DNA of 64,000 bases. It comes from Thiohalospira halophila DSM 15071. GTDB taxonomy: Bacteria; Pseudomonadota; Gammaproteobacteria; Thiohalospirales; Thiohalospiraceae. The notes under the pieces are model-generated. The model was not told the origin of the DNA. It worked only from the letters and a program-made list of their open reading frames with translations, and ran no database searches. This document shows positions 16,463 through 27,138 of the stretch, piece after piece. Location of the stretch: positions 124,001-188,000 of the forward strand of contig NZ_FOMJ01000006.1 in the NCBI RefSeq assembly GCF_900112605.1, given 5' to 3'. How positions within the stretch are numbered: the stretch's first letter is position 1; each line of letters begins with the position of its first letter. A program made the position numbers and the translations under genes.

Positions 16463-17554
16463 TCAGACGTTGAAGAGGAAGTGGATGACGTCGCCGTCGA
16501 CGACCACGTACTCCTTGCCCTCGGAGCGCAGCCGGCCGGCCTCCTTGGCTCCTTTCTCGCCACCATGCTCGACGAAGTCGTCGTAGCTGATGACCTCGGC
16601 CCGGATGAAGCCGCGCTGGAAGTCGGTGTGGATGGCCGCGGCGGCCTCCGGGGCGGTGGCGCCCTGGCGGGTCGTCCACGCCCGGGCCTCCTTGGGCCCG
16701 GCGGTGAAGTAGGTCTGCAGCCCCAGCAGGTCGTAACCGGCCCGGATCACGCGGTTGAGTCCCGGCTCTTCCTGGCCGATCTCGGCCAGGAATTCGGCGC
16801 GCTCCTCGCTGTCCAGCTCGGCGATCTCCGACTCGATGGCCGCACAGACCGGCACCACCCCGGCCCCCTCGGATGCGGCGTGGGCCCGCACCGATTCCAG
16901 GTGGGGGTTGTCCTCGAAACCGCCCTCGTCGACGTTGGCGATGTAGAGGGTCGGCTTGATGGTCAGCAGGTGGAGATCCCGGAGGTGCTCGCGCTCCTCC
17001 TCGGTAAGCCCCAGGGCCCGCACGGGCTGGCCCTCGTCCAGGGCGGCCTGCACGCGTTCCAGCACCGCCAGCCGGGCCTGCGCCTCCTTGTCCCCGCTCT
17101 TGGCCGCCTTGGCGGTCCGTTCGCGGTTGCGGGTGACGGTATCGAGATCCGCCAGGGCCAGCTCGGTGTTGATGACCTCGATATCCCCCACCGGGTCCAC
17201 CTTGCCGCCCACGTGGACCACGTCGCTATCCTCGAAGCACCGGACCACATGGCCGATGGCATCGGTCTCCCGGATGTTGGCGAGGAACTGGTTCCCGAGC
17301 CCCTCGCCCTGGGAGGCCCCGGCCACCAGGCCGGCGATGTCGGTGAACTCCAGGGTGGTGGGGATCACCTTCTCCGGCTGCACCAGCTCCGCCAGCTTGT
17401 CCAGTCGCGTATCCGGTACCGGCACCACGCCGACGTTGGGCTCGATGGTGCAGAAGGGATAGTTCTCCGCCTGGATCCCGGCACTGGTGAGGGCGTTAAA
17501 GAGGGTGGACTTGCCCACGTTGGGCAGGCCCACAATGCCACAGGTAAACCCCAT
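16463..17554 (-). CDS. ychF: Redox-regulated ATPase YchF (OLA1 family)
   Basis: A 363-residue universal Obg-family P-loop protein, which in this branch prefers ATP. It has the Walker A loop '[17 protein letters not shown]', the switch region '[19 protein letters not shown]', a coiled-coil insertion around residues 130-200 and a C-terminal TGS domain ending '[13 protein letters not shown]'. The length equals the E. coli protein. It is reported to associate with ribosomes and to influence oxidative stress responses. It is the last protein gene of the prs-rplY-pth-ychF run, 21 bp after pth, as in many gammaproteobacteria. Confidence 0.97.
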   Translation of the reverse strand: MGFTCGIVGLPNVGKSTLFNALTSAGIQAENYPFCTIEPNVGVVPVPDTRLDKLAELVQPEKVIPTTLEFTDIAGLVAGASQGEGLGNQFLANIRETDAIGHVVRCFEDSDVVHVGGKVDPVGDIEVINTELALADLDTVTRNRERTAKAAKSGDKEAQARLAVLERVQAALDEGQPVRALGLTEEEREHLRDLHLLTIKPTLYIANVDEGGFEDNPHLESVRAHAASEGAGVVPVCAAIESEIAELDSEERAEFLAEIGQEEPGLNRVIRAGYDLLGLQTYFTAGPKEARAWTTRQGATAPEAAAAIHTDFQRGFIRAEVISYDDFVEHGGEKGAKEAGRLRSEGKEYVVVDGDVIHFLFNV

Positions 17555-17575
17555 TGAAGGACTCCGGTGGTGGTG

Positions 17576-18148
17576 TCAGGTGGTGTGGAGGCGATTCATG
17601 GTGTTGGCAAAATCGCCGGTCACCATGGCCTCGAGTTCGCCGACGGCGGCCTCCACCGCCTCGTCGATGGCCCGGCGCTCGGCCTTGCCGGGGCGATCGA
17701 GGACGTAGCGCACCACGTCCCCGCCGGTTCCCGGGTGGCCGACGCCCAGCCGCAGGCGGTGGAAGTCCCGGCTCCCCAGGGCCCCGATGATGTCGCGCAG
17801 ACCGTTGTGCCCGCCGTGGCCGCCGCCGGTCTTCAAGCGGACGGCACCGGCGGGCAGATCCAGCTCATCGTGGGCCACCAGGACCGACTCCGGCGCCAGG
17901 CGGTAGAAGCGCGCCAGCGCTCCCACCGCCTGCCCGGAGTGGTTCATGTAGGTCGTAGGCTTCGCGACCCGGAGGTCCTGGCCGGCCACCGAGATCCGGG
18001 CGACGTCGGCGCTGTGCTTCGCCTCGCGCTTGAAGGCGCCGCCAAGGGCGGCGACCACGGCATCGGCGAACCAGTAACCGGCGTTGTGCCGAGTGCCGGC
18101 ATACCGGTCACCCGGGTTTCCCAGACCGGCGATGAGAGCCAGGGCCAC
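17576..18148 (-). CDS. pth: Peptidyl-tRNA hydrolase
   Basis: A 190-residue enzyme that releases peptides from prematurely dropped peptidyl-tRNA. Active-site regions are intact: 'IAGLGNPGDRYAGTRHNAGY' with the catalytic His, 'KPTTYMNHSGQAVG', 'VAHDELDLPAGAVRLK' with the catalytic Asp, and 'GGHGGHNGLRDI'. The start codon is GTG, 12 bp after rplY. It precedes ychF in the conserved order. Confidence 0.97.
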   Translation of the reverse strand: MALALIAGLGNPGDRYAGTRHNAGYWFADAVVAALGGAFKREAKHSADVARISVAGQDLRVAKPTTYMNHSGQAVGALARFYRLAPESVLVAHDELDLPAGAVRLKTGGGHGGHNGLRDIIGALGSRDFHRLRLGVGHPGTGGDVVRYVLDRPGKAERRAIDEAVEAAVGELEAMVTGDFANTMNRLHTT

Positions 18149-18160
18149 GGCGCCGCCGGA

Positions 18161-18832
18161 CTACTCTTCCTCGCCTTCCTGGTCGCTCTCGCCACCCTCC
18201 TCGGCAGCCTCGGCCTCTTCCTCCTCGACTCCGGCCGAGGTGGCAGTGGCGCGGGTGGCCTCGATGGCGGCGACCTGGGCATCGTGGTCGGCCCCCTGGG
18301 TCAGGGCGATGATCTCCACCCCCTTGGGGAGCTTCAGCTCGGAGAGGTGGACGGAGTCACCCACCTTGAGCTTGCTCATGTCCACGCGGATGGACTCGGG
18401 CAGGTCGCCGGGGAGGCAGCTGACCTCCACCTCGTTGAGGGCGTGGGTGGCCACGCCGCTCTGGCGCTTGATGCCGGGGGCCTCCTCCTCGCCCTCGAAG
18501 TCCAGCGGCACGCTCACGCGGATGGGCTCCTTGGCGCTGACGCGCTGAAAGTCGGCGTGGACGATCTTGGGCTTGGCCGGATGGCGCTGCAGATCCTTGA
18601 TGATGGCCGGGATCTTCTCGCCGTCCAGCTCGATGTTGAGGATGCTGGAGGCGAAGGCCGGATTGTGGAGCTGCTTCTCCAGGACATTGTGGTTCAGCGC
18701 GATGGCCACCGGATCGGCATCCGCCCCGTAGAGGATGGCGGGCACCTGGCCGTTCCGACGCAGGCGGCGGCTCGCACCCTTGCCCTGCTCGGACCGCTTC
18801 TCGGCGCTGACGATGATGGTGTTCTTGCTCAT
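18161..18832 (-). CDS. rplY: 50S ribosomal protein L25, long (Ctc/TL5) form
   Basis: A 223-residue 5S-rRNA-binding protein. The N-terminal L25 domain (about residues 1-95, 'AEKRSEQGKGASRRLRRNGQ' and 'PAILYG') is followed by the beta-rich TL5/Ctc C-terminal domain (about 100-190). A strongly acidic tail rich in Glu ends the protein (EEEEAEAAEEGGESDQEGEEE spans the last residues), longer than in non-halophiles and consistent with a salt-adapted proteome. It lies between prs and pth, with a GC-rich hairpin upstream. Confidence 0.96.
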   Translation of the reverse strand: MSKNTIIVSAEKRSEQGKGASRRLRRNGQVPAILYGADADPVAIALNHNVLEKQLHNPAFASSILNIELDGEKIPAIIKDLQRHPAKPKIVHADFQRVSAKEPIRVSVPLDFEGEEEAPGIKRQSGVATHALNEVEVSCLPGDLPESIRVDMSKLKVGDSVHLSELKLPKGVEIIALTQGADHDAQVAAIEATRATATSAGVEEEEAEAAEEGGESDQEGEEE

Positions 18833-18913
18833 TTCGAGTGACTCCGTGATTTCAACTGGAACGACCGCCCGAAGGCGGCCGCCGCCTCCCCCGCGACCAG
18901 GTTCGGCGTACCC

Positions 18914-18932
18914 GGGGCGCCGACGGCGCCCC
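18914..18932 (-). other. GC-rich hairpin between prs and rplY
   Basis: Perfect 8-bp inverted repeat GGGGCGCC / GGCGCCCC with a 3-nt loop, 17 bp beyond the prs stop and about 80 bp before rplY, with no T run. It could slow the polymerase or stabilise the prs mRNA 3' end. It is not a convincing intrinsic terminator. Confidence 0.45.
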
Positions 18933-18949
18933 TGCAGGGATTCTTGCGG

Positions 18950-19903
<954 letters not shown>

Positions 19904-19940
19904 GGTCTGTCCCCGAATAAGCTGTAGCCGGAACGGGAAA

Positions 19941-19958
19941 CGGCCCCCGAAGGGGCCG
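19941..19958 (-). terminator. Hairpin after tRNA-Gln
   Basis: Inverted repeat CGGCCCC / GGGGCCG closing a loop that reads TTCG on the minus strand, a very stable tetraloop, followed by TTTCCC. It lies 6 bp beyond the tRNA-Gln CCA and before prs, so it may end the tRNA transcript or act as an attenuator or processing hairpin. Confidence 0.55.
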
Positions 19959-19964
19959 GATGAA

Positions 19965-20039
19965 TGGCTGGGGCGGCAGGATTCGAACCTGCGCATGGCG
20001 GCACCAAAAGCCGCTGCCTTACCGCTTGGCTACGCCCCA
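19965..20039 (-). tRNA. tRNA-Gln (TTG)
   Basis: A 75-nt minus-strand tRNA with encoded CCA. The acceptor arms TGGGGCG and CGCCCCA pair, the D arm is AGCCAAGCGGTAAGGC, the anticodon loop TTTTGGT gives TTG, and the T arm has GGTTCGAATCC. The starting T and weak first pair are typical of tRNA-Gln. Its first 21 nt are also the last codons and TAA stop of ispE. Confidence 0.96.
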
Positions 20040-20882
20040 GTAGTCGATCCACTCGCCGTCCAGAAGCGGCGAGCGGTTGCAGCCGCGGGCCACGAAGCCG
20101 GACCAGCGCGTCGGCAGCCGGGCGGCCACCGCCTCGGCCGCGGGCTGCTGGTCGAAGGCGGCAAACAGGCACGCCCCGGAGCCGGTCATCCGCGCCGGAG
20201 CGAAGGCGCCCAGCCACTCCAGCGCCGCGGCCACCTCCGGCTCTCGCGCGGCGACCACCGCCTCCAGGGCGTTGCCACCGCGGCCCGCGAGATAGTCATC
20301 CATTGTAATGGGGGGCATGGCCCGGTTCAATTCCGGATCGGCGAAGATGGCCGCGGTGCTCACCGCCACCGGCGGCACCACCACCAGGAACCACGGCTCG
20401 GGGAGCTCCACCGGGGTCAGGGCCTCGCCCACCTCCTCGGCCCAGGCGGCCTGGCCGCGGACGAAGACCGGCACATCGGCCCCCAGCTCCAGCCCCAGGC
20501 GCGCCAGGGCCTCCTCGTCCAACCCGGTCTCCCAGAGCCGGTTCAGCGCCACCAGGGTGGTGGCGGCGTCGGAGCTGCCACCACCCAGGCCACCCCCGGC
20601 GGGGAGGCGCTTGGTCACCGTGAGGTCGGCCCCCTGGGTGGCACCGGTCGCCGTCTGGAGCCGATGCGCGGCCCGGGCCACCAGGTCCTGCTCCGGATCC
20701 AGCCCCTCCAGGCGGTGGTGGATCCGGATGGCGCCGTCCGTGCGCGGGGTCACGCGGACGGTGTCGCCGTAGTCCAGGAACTGGAAGACGGTCTGCAGGC
20801 GATGGTAGCCATCCGGCCGGCGGCCGACCACGTGGAGGAAGAGGTTGAGCTTCGCCGGGGCGGGCCAGTCAGTCGGCGTCAC
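20019..20882 (-). CDS. ispE: 4-diphosphocytidyl-2-C-methyl-D-erythritol kinase
   Basis: A 287-residue GHMP kinase of the MEP isoprenoid pathway, phosphorylating CDP-ME. Motifs are '[20 protein letters not shown]', the ATP loop '[18 protein letters not shown]' and '[14 protein letters not shown]' near the C-terminus. The start is a GTG at 20882 with GGAGG six bases upstream, overlapping the end of lolB. The usual C-terminus ([10 protein letters not shown]) is followed by about 15 extra residues ([14 protein letters not shown]), because no stop occurs until the TAA inside the D arm of tRNA-Gln. The coding frame thus overlaps the tRNA by 21 nt. Confidence 0.95.
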   Translation of the reverse strand: MTPTDWPAPAKLNLFLHVVGRRPDGYHRLQTVFQFLDYGDTVRVTPRTDGAIRIHHRLEGLDPEQDLVARAAHRLQTATGATQGADLTVTKRLPAGGGLGGGSSDAATTLVALNRLWETGLDEEALARLGLELGADVPVFVRGQAAWAEEVGEALTPVELPEPWFLVVVPPVAVSTAAIFADPELNRAMPPITMDDYLAGRGGNALEAVVAAREPEVAAALEWLGAFAPARMTGSGACLFAAFDQQPAAEAVAARLPTRWSGFVARGCNRSPLLDGEWIDYWGVAKR

Positions 20883-21504
20883 CACTCGCCTCCGGGAAGT
20901 GCCAGTCGTGGATGGCCAGGCGCAGACGGACGGAGCCGTCACCACGGGTCGCGGTGAGCGCCTCCGGCAGGGCCCGGCCGCCGTGGTCACCGTAGGCGGT
21001 GTACCGGACCTCCCAGCCGCGCTGGGTGAGCGTGGAAAGCCGGCCCCGATCATCCAGCTCCCGCGCGCGAACATCGCCAGGAGCGGGCAGACCGCGGACC
21101 CAGTACTCCAGGGCGGCCACGGGGAGGATCAGGCCGGTCCGGCGGTAGAGCAGGGCGCGGGCGTCACGGTCGAAATAGGTCCCCTGGGAACCCTCCAGTA
21201 CCGCCCCGTCGGGCCCGCCCCGGAGGACGACCTCCCCGGTCCCGAAGGGGCCGTAGAGGGCCACCCGCCAGCGCTCTCCGCGCTGGCTCCAGTCCAGGGA
21301 GGCGCGGCTGCCCTCCTCCCCGGCCCGGATGGCCACGCGGCCGCCCAGCTCCCAGCGCTGGACCTTGCTCAGGCTGTCGCGATGCCGCTCCCAGGCCGCC
21401 TCCCGGTCCTCCACGGGTTCCGGGCTCGGGGCCGTGGCACAGCCGGCCAGCAGCAGGAGGGCCAGCGCGGGCGCGGCCAGCATCGGGCGAAGGGGGTTCG
21501 GCAC
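20869..21504 (-). CDS. lolB: Outer-membrane lipoprotein insertion factor LolB
   Basis: A 211-residue lipoprotein with signal peptide and lipobox LLAGC. LolB accepts lipoproteins from periplasmic LolA and inserts them into the outer membrane. Family features include 'WELGGRVAIRAGEEGSRASL', 'WRVALYGPFGTGEVVLRGG' and 'ALEYWVRGLPAPG'. The chosen GTG start (21504) has GGAG seven bases upstream; an ATG at 21483 would remove most of the basic n-region. It overlaps ispE by 14 bp and follows the TPR gene by 4 bp. lolB-ispE-prs is the standard gammaproteobacterial order. Confidence 0.93.
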   Translation of the reverse strand: MPNPLRPMLAAPALALLLLAGCATAPSPEPVEDREAAWERHRDSLSKVQRWELGGRVAIRAGEEGSRASLDWSQRGERWRVALYGPFGTGEVVLRGGPDGAVLEGSQGTYFDRDARALLYRRTGLILPVAALEYWVRGLPAPGDVRARELDDRGRLSTLTQRGWEVRYTAYGDHGGRALPEALTATRGDGSVRLRLAIHDWHFPEASGDAD

Positions 21505-21508
21505 CGGC

Positions 21509-23269
21509 CTACTCCAGATACCGGTGCATGGTCTCGCGGAGGATCTCCGCATCGGGGTCCTCGGCCAGACCCGCTTCCCAGATCCGGCGCGCCTCCTGCT
21601 CGCGGCCGCTCTCCCAGAGGACCTCGCCGTAGTGGGCGGCGATCTCCGGGCCCGGGGCCGCCTCCCAGGCCCGCCGGAGCCACTTCTCGGCCTCGGCGAG
21701 GTTCCCCAGGTGGTATTCCACCCACCCCATGCTGTCGAGGATGTTGGGGTCCTCGGGCTCCAGCTCCAGGGCGCGCTGGATGTATTCCCGCGCCTCGGCG
21801 TGGCGGTCGGTCTGGTCGGTCAGGGTGTAGCCCAGGGCATTGAGGGCGTGGGCGTGGTCGGGGGCCTGCCGCAGGAGCTGGCGCAGGTCCTGCTCCACGC
21901 GCTCCACGCGCCCCAGCTCGGCGGCGGCCATGGCCCGGCCGTAGAGGAGTTCGGCCTGGTCGGGGAAGTTGGCCAGGGCGGTGTTGTAGACCTCGAGAGC
22001 GGCCTCGGGGTGACCGTGGCGGACCAGCAGGCGCCCCTCGGCAAGCCCCAGCCGCACCGACTCACCGCGCTCCCGGGGCTCGGCCGCCTGGAGATAGTGG
22101 CGCGCCGCCACCAGGTCCCCTTCCTCCGCCATGAGCCAGGCGGCCCGGATGCGTGCATCCACGGCGTGCTGCCCGCCGGCCACCTGGCGGTAGGCGGCCA
22201 GCGCCTCCGCCTGTTCGTCCTGCTCCTCCAGGGAGAGCCCCAGGTAGTAGGCGGCCTCCTGCCCCCGTTCGCCGGCCGCAGGCCCCTCCACCAGTTGCCG
22301 GAAATGCTTCTCGGCAGCGGCCCAGTCGCCCTGCTCCAGTCCCAGCAGGCCCAGGGCGAAGCGGACCTCGGGATCCTCCGGGTCCTCCTTCGCCAGGTGG
22401 GAGAACTGCCGGCGGGCCTCGGCCACTCGCCCGCTGTCCACCAGATAGCGGGCGTAGGTCAGCCGCAGGCCACGGTTGTCAGGTTGCGCCGCCACGGCCT
22501 CCTTGAGGTCCGGCAGGGCGGCGGTCGCCTCGCCGGCGCGGGAGCGCTGGATGGTGGCCCGCAGGAGGAGCGCCCGGGTCCAGTCCGGGCGCTCCTCCAG
22601 GACGCCCTCCACGGCCTCCAGGGCTTCGTCATGGGCGCCCAGCGAATTGGCCAGGCGAGCCCGCGCGAAGCCGATATCGAGGTTCTCCGGATGGCGGCGA
22701 ACCAGCTCGCCCATGACCGCCAGCGCCTGCTCGCGATGCTCGCGGCTGTCCAGCAGGCCACGAAGGGCCTCGAAATCCAGTTCCGCGCCCTCCAGGTCCA
22801 GCAGGATCTCCAGCTGTTCCACCGCCTGCTCCTGCTCGCCGTCCCGAATGAATAGGGCGGCCAGGGTCTGCCGGGCGCGGGCGTTCCCGGGGGCCACCTC
22901 GACCCAGAGCGGGACGGCCTCCCGGACCATCGCCTCGTCGCCGGCGAAGAAGGCGATCATGGTGGCCCGCGCTACCACGGCCGGGTCCCGGGTGGCCTGG
23001 GCGGCCCGTAGATAGTATTCGGCGGCGACGTCCAGCTGGTGGAGCTGGCCGGCGATCTCGGCTACCAGGAGGGCATAGAGGACCTCGGCGCTTAGTTCGG
23101 AATCGGGAACCTCTTCGACCTCGTCCTCTTCGACCGCCGGCTCCTGGGCCGCCGGTGGCGGCTGCTGCACCGCCTCGTCCCCGGATTCCGGAGACACGAG
23201 GCCCGCGCAGCCGGTGGCCAGCAGGGGGAAGAGCAACAGCAGGAGGCGGGCGGGAACGGCTAGCGGCAT
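21509..23269 (-). CDS. TPR-repeat lipoprotein upstream of lolB
   Basis: A 586-residue protein with a signal peptide and lipobox LATGC (Cys21), an acidic linker (EEDEVEEVPDSE), then at least a dozen TPR-type helical repeats over about residues 60-580 (for example 'ALNALGYTLTDQTDRHAEA', 'ALELEPEDPNILDSMGWVEY'). A related TPR lipoprotein sits before lolB in Pseudomonas and many relatives, divergent from hemA as here. A scaffold role at the outer membrane or in periplasmic complex assembly is likely, but the partner is unknown. Confidence 0.9.
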   Translation of the reverse strand: MPLAVPARLLLLLFPLLATGCAGLVSPESGDEAVQQPPPAAQEPAVEEDEVEEVPDSELSAEVLYALLVAEIAGQLHQLDVAAEYYLRAAQATRDPAVVARATMIAFFAGDEAMVREAVPLWVEVAPGNARARQTLAALFIRDGEQEQAVEQLEILLDLEGAELDFEALRGLLDSREHREQALAVMGELVRRHPENLDIGFARARLANSLGAHDEALEAVEGVLEERPDWTRALLLRATIQRSRAGEATAALPDLKEAVAAQPDNRGLRLTYARYLVDSGRVAEARRQFSHLAKEDPEDPEVRFALGLLGLEQGDWAAAEKHFRQLVEGPAAGERGQEAAYYLGLSLEEQDEQAEALAAYRQVAGGQHAVDARIRAAWLMAEEGDLVAARHYLQAAEPRERGESVRLGLAEGRLLVRHGHPEAALEVYNTALANFPDQAELLYGRAMAAAELGRVERVEQDLRQLLRQAPDHAHALNALGYTLTDQTDRHAEAREYIQRALELEPEDPNILDSMGWVEYHLGNLAEAEKWLRRAWEAAPGPEIAAHYGEVLWESGREQEARRIWEAGLAEDPDAEILRETMHRYLE

Positions 23270-23394
23270 GAGGCGGACGGCGTCCCTGAACAGCGGCGGA
23301 TGATCTTCACACTATAGTGAATCATGATCGCCCGGGACACCTCCATGACGCGGGGGAGCCGCAGAAGACGGGCGGCCCGGGAAGTTGAGTTCGG

Positions 23395-23424
23395 CTGACC
23401 CTTGCCCCAGAATGACCATATAAG
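23395..23424 (+). promoter_or_regulatory. Candidate hemA promoter
   Basis: CTGACC (23395-23400) and TATAAG (23419-23424) are separated by 18 bp, a plausible sigma-70 -35/-10 pair, with the hemA ATG 15 bp after the -10. The distance implies a very short 5' leader, and no mapping data support it. Confidence 0.35.
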
Positions 23425-23439
23425 AGAGGGTCGGGTTCC

Positions 23440-24708
23440 ATGTCGCTGATCGCATTCGGTCTCAATCACAGAACGGCCCCGGTGGCCATCCGGGAGCAGG
23501 TCGCCTTCCCGCCGGAGAGGCTGGACGAGGCGCTGGCCGATCTGCGCGCCTCGGTGGGTGTCGAGGAGGCCGCCATCCTCTCCACCTGCAACCGTACCGA
23601 GATCTACTGCGGCGGCGACCGCCCTCCGGCCACCGAGGAGCTGGTGAGCTGGTTCTCCCGCTACCACGACCTGGAACCGGCCAACGTCGCCCCCTACGTC
23701 TACGTCCATCCGGACCGCGATGCGGTGCGCCAGGTCATGCGCGTGGCCAGCGGCCTCGACTCCCTGGTCCTGGGCGAGCCCCAGATCCTCGGCCAGCTCA
23801 AGGGCGCCTACGAGGCCGCCACCGCCGCCGGCTCGGTGGGCGGGCAGCTCAACCGCCTCTTCCAGCAGACCTTCGCCGCCGCCAAGCAGGTCCGCACCGA
23901 CACCGCCATCGGGGCGAGCGCCGTCTCCGTCGCCTACGCCGCGGTGAGCCTGGCGCGCCAGTTCTTCGACGACCTGGGCCACCACACCGCCCTGCTCCTG
24001 GGGGCCGGCGAGACCAACGACCTGGTCGCTCGCCACCTCCACGAGGCGGGCATCGGCCGGGTCATCGTCGCCAACCGGACCGTGGAGCGGGCGCGGGACG
24101 TGGCCCACCCGGTGAACGGCTTCGCCATCGGCCTGGACGAGGTGGAGGCCCACCTGGCCGAGGCCGACCTGGTGGTCTCCGCCACCGCCAGCGAGGAGCC
24201 GCTGATCACCAAGGCCATGGCCAAGCGCATCGTCAAGAAGCGCCGTCACCGGCCGGTACTCATGGTGGACATCGCCGTGCCGCGGGATATCGACCCGGCC
24301 GCCGGCGAACTGGACGACATCTACCTCTACGCGGTGGACGACCTCCAGGCCATCATCAAGGAGGGGCTGCGCTCCCGTCAGGCCGCGGCCATGCAGGCCG
24401 AGGAGATCATCGACGCCCGCGCCGACCACTACATGGCCTGGCTGCGCGCCCAGGATGCCGTGGGGACCATCCGGACCTTCCGCGAGCACACCCACCAGCT
24501 CCAGGCCGAGGAATTCGACCGCGCCCGGCGCCAGATCGCCGCCGGTCGCGATCCCGAGGCGGTCCTGGCCGAATTCGGCCGGCGCCTGACCAACAAGTTC
24601 ATCCATACCCCCACGGTGGCGATGAACCAGGCGGCCCAGCGCGGCGATGAAGAGATCGTCCGGGCCGCCCGCCACCTCTTCGACATCCCGGAAGACGACG
24701 CACAGTGA
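23440..24708 (+). CDS. hemA: Glutamyl-tRNA reductase
   Basis: A 422-residue NADPH-dependent enzyme reducing glutamyl-tRNA to glutamate-1-semialdehyde, the first committed step of C5-pathway haem synthesis. Motifs are '[17 protein letters not shown]', the catalytic Cys in '[13 protein letters not shown]', '[20 protein letters not shown]' and the Rossmann loop '[16 protein letters not shown]'. The C-terminal dimerisation helices end at 'DIPEDDAQ'. The TGA overlaps the prfA GTG. The hemA-prfA-prmC order is the gammaproteobacterial norm. Confidence 0.97.
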   Translation: MSLIAFGLNHRTAPVAIREQVAFPPERLDEALADLRASVGVEEAAILSTCNRTEIYCGGDRPPATEELVSWFSRYHDLEPANVAPYVYVHPDRDAVRQVMRVASGLDSLVLGEPQILGQLKGAYEAATAAGSVGGQLNRLFQQTFAAAKQVRTDTAIGASAVSVAYAAVSLARQFFDDLGHHTALLLGAGETNDLVARHLHEAGIGRVIVANRTVERARDVAHPVNGFAIGLDEVEAHLAEADLVVSATASEEPLITKAMAKRIVKKRRHRPVLMVDIAVPRDIDPAAGELDDIYLYAVDDLQAIIKEGLRSRQAAAMQAEEIIDARADHYMAWLRAQDAVGTIRTFREHTHQLQAEEFDRARRQIAAGRDPEAVLAEFGRRLTNKFIHTPTVAMNQAAQRGDEEIVRAARHLFDIPEDDAQ

Positions 24709-25796
24709 AGGCCAGCATCCGCGACCGCCTCGACCGCCTGGTGGATCGGCTGGAGGAGGTGGACGGCCTCCTCGCCGATCCCGAGACCCATACCGATCCC
24801 GACCAGTTCCGCCGGCTCTCCCAGGAGCACGGCCAGCTCTCGCCGGTGGTGAGCACCTACCAGGACTACCTGGGGGTCCTCGACGACATCGAGGCCGCCC
24901 GCACCATGGCCGCCGAGGACGATGCCGAGATGCGGGAGATGGCCGAGGCCGAGCTGGAGACGGCGCAGACCCGGGCCGAGGAGCTGGAGTGGGAGCTGCA
25001 GCGGCTGCTCCTGCCCACGGATCCCAACGACGAGAAGAGCCTCTACCTGGAGATCCGCGCCGGGGCCGGCGGGGACGAGGCGGCCCTCTTCGCCGGCGAC
25101 CTCCTGCGCATGTACAGCCGCTACGCGGAGAATCGCGGCTGGCGCACCGAGGTCCTCTCGGAATCGGAAGGTGAGCACGGCGGCTACCGGGCCGTGGTGG
25201 CCCGCATCGACGGCCGCGGCGCCTTCTCCCGGCTGAAGTTCGAGTCCGGCGCCCACCGCGTCCAGCGCGTGCCGGAGACCGAGTCCCAGGGCCGGATCCA
25301 CACCTCCACCTGCACCGTGGCGGTAATGCCGGAGGCCGATGAACTCGCCGACGTGACCATCGACACCAACGACCTCAAGGTGGACACCTTTCGCGCCTCC
25401 GGCGCCGGCGGCCAGCACGTCAACAAGACCGACTCCGCCATCCGGCTCACCCACCTGCCCACCGGTATCGTGGTGGAGTGCCAGGAGGAGCGGTCGCAGC
25501 ACAAGAACCGCGCCCGGGCCATGTCCTTTCTCCAGGCCAAGCTCCAGCAGCAGCAGGAGGATGCCCAGACCCAGGAGCGCGCCGAGACCCGGCGCGCCCT
25601 GGTCGGCACCGGCGACCGCTCCGAGCGGATCCGGACCTACAACTTCCCCCAGGGCCGGGTCACCGACCACCGCATCAACCTGACCCTGCACAAGCTCGAG
25701 GCGGTCCTCGCTGGCGACCTGGATCCGCTCATCGACGCCCTGACCAGCGAGCACCAGGCCGACCAGCTCGCAGAGCTGGCCGGCGCCGAGGCATGA
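24705..25796 (+). CDS. prfA: Peptide chain release factor 1
   Basis: A 363-residue factor that terminates translation at UAA and UAG. The codon-recognition tripeptide position reads PET (within '[20 protein letters not shown]') and the peptidyl-transferase GGQ is in '[16 protein letters not shown]', the Gln that PrmC methylates. The N-terminal coiled domain (about residues 1-100) is complete. The start is GTG in a GTGA overlap with hemA, and the stop forms ATGA with prmC, so all three genes are coupled. Confidence 0.97.
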   Translation: MKASIRDRLDRLVDRLEEVDGLLADPETHTDPDQFRRLSQEHGQLSPVVSTYQDYLGVLDDIEAARTMAAEDDAEMREMAEAELETAQTRAEELEWELQRLLLPTDPNDEKSLYLEIRAGAGGDEAALFAGDLLRMYSRYAENRGWRTEVLSESEGEHGGYRAVVARIDGRGAFSRLKFESGAHRVQRVPETESQGRIHTSTCTVAVMPEADELADVTIDTNDLKVDTFRASGAGGQHVNKTDSAIRLTHLPTGIVVECQEERSQHKNRARAMSFLQAKLQQQQEDAQTQERAETRRALVGTGDRSERIRTYNFPQGRVTDHRINLTLHKLEAVLAGDLDPLIDALTSEHQADQLAELAGAEA

Positions 25797-26632
25797 CCAT
25801 CGACGGTCTCCTGGCGGAGGCCGTAGCCGGACTCACCGCCACCAGTGACTCCCCGCGCCTGGACGCCGAACTCCTCCTGGCCGAGACCCTCGGGCGCAAC
25901 CGGACCTGGCTGCGCACCTGGCCGGAGGTGACCGTGGAGGCTCCGCTGGCGACCCACTTCCGGGAACAGGTGGCCCGCCGCGCCGCCGGCGAGCCAGTGG
26001 CCTACCTGCTGGGCCGAACGGGCTTCCACGCCATCGACCTGGCGGTGACCCCGGCCACCCTCATCCCCCGCCCGGAGACCGAGGAACTGGTGGAGCGCGC
26101 CCTGGAGCTGGGTGGGGCAGCGGGCGCCGACCGCGCTCGAGTCCTGGATATCGGTACCGGCAGCGGCGCCATCGCCCTGGCCCTGGCCGCCGCCCGGCCG
26201 AACTGGACCGTGACCGCCACCGACAACAGTTCGGCGGCCCTCGCCGTGGCCGCCGCCAACGCCGCCGAACTGGGCCTGGAGCGGGTGGAACTGCACGCCG
26301 GGGACCTCTTCGCCGGGCTGACCGGCCCCTGGGAGCTCATCGTGAGCAACCCGCCGTACATCGCCGCCGACGACCCCCATCTGGGGGCAGGCGACGTCGG
26401 CTTCGAGCCCCGTGGCGCTCTGGCCGCCGGCCCGGACGGGCTCGACTGCCTGCGCCGACTGGCGGCGGAGGGCCCGGCACACCTCGTCCCCGGCGGGTGG
26501 CTGCTGGTGGAGCATGGCTGGGACCAGGGGGCGGCGGTCCCGGATCTCTTCACGGAAGCGGGCCTGGCGGAGGTGGCGACCCACCGCGACCTGGCCGGCC
26601 AGGAGCGGTTCACGGAGGGGCGGCGCCCTTGA
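25793..26632 (+). CDS. prmC: Release-factor glutamine methyltransferase PrmC
   Basis: A 279-residue SAM-dependent enzyme that N5-methylates the GGQ glutamine of RF1 and RF2. An N-terminal helical domain (about residues 1-75, '[19 protein letters not shown]') precedes '[13 protein letters not shown]', the SAM loop '[16 protein letters not shown]' and the catalytic '[12 protein letters not shown]'. The ATG overlaps the prfA stop (ATGA). Substrate and enzyme genes are adjacent, as usual. Confidence 0.97.
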   Translation: MTIDGLLAEAVAGLTATSDSPRLDAELLLAETLGRNRTWLRTWPEVTVEAPLATHFREQVARRAAGEPVAYLLGRTGFHAIDLAVTPATLIPRPETEELVERALELGGAAGADRARVLDIGTGSGAIALALAAARPNWTVTATDNSSAALAVAAANAAELGLERVELHAGDLFAGLTGPWELIVSNPPYIAADDPHLGAGDVGFEPRGALAAGPDGLDCLRRLAAEGPAHLVPGGWLLVEHGWDQGAAVPDLFTEAGLAEVATHRDLAGQERFTEGRRP

Positions 26633-26693
26633 ACCGCAGAGCCCAGCGGCTATGCTGGGAGAGCCATTCCCGGGACTGGAACGAGGGAGCGCG

Positions 26694-27095
26694 ATGGAAG
26701 ACCGCATCAAGGTTCGGGAGATCGCCTTCCAGATCCCGCACCCCGATCCCGATCAGGCACGTACGGCGCTGGAGTCGGTAACGGCCATCGACGGGGTGCT
26801 GGAGGCGATCCACCACGGACCGCAGCTGCTGGTGGTGCACTACGACGTGCGCTACATCACCCTGGAGGAGCTGGAGGGGCTCTGCCAGGAGTTCGGCCTG
26901 CACCTGGACAACAGCCTCCTCTACCGGCTCAAGCGCGCCCTCTACCACTACACCGAGGAGACCCAGCGCGCCAATCTGGCCGGCTGCGACAAGGGCCAGC
27001 ACAACTGCACCGAGCACGCCTTCATCGTCACCTACCAGCGCCACCGCCACGGCCGTCGGGACGAGCGCCCGGAGTACCTGCGCAACTACCTCTGA
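26694..27095 (+). CDS. Conserved hypothetical protein with possible HMA-like fold
   Basis: A 133-residue protein I cannot assign. The first 65 residues look like a ferredoxin-like or HMA-type domain: a strand (IKVREIAFQIP), a helix (DPDQARTALESVTAIDGVLE), a strand ('GPQLLVVHYDVRYITLEEL') and a helix, but without the metal-binding CxxC. The second half is His- and Arg-rich (YHYTEETQR, TYQRHRHGRRDERPE), with 'CDKGQHNCTEHAF'. Its own ATG has GAGGGAG upstream, 62 bp after prmC, and moeB follows after 43 bp. A metal-binding role is possible but unsupported. Confidence 0.75.
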   Translation: MEDRIKVREIAFQIPHPDPDQARTALESVTAIDGVLEAIHHGPQLLVVHYDVRYITLEELEGLCQEFGLHLDNSLLYRLKRALYHYTEETQRANLAGCDKGQHNCTEHAFIVTYQRHRHGRRDERPEYLRNYL

Positions 27096-27138
27096 GCCGC
27101 TACCATGGGGCCTTCGCCAGCCCCGACGGCCCTGCCCC

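Noticed and set aside
23305-23330. Palindrome CACTATAGTG upstream of hemA and the TPR lipoprotein gene as a regulator site
   Set aside because: It is only 10 bp, occurs once as far as I can see, and may simply include the -10 element of the minus-strand gene.
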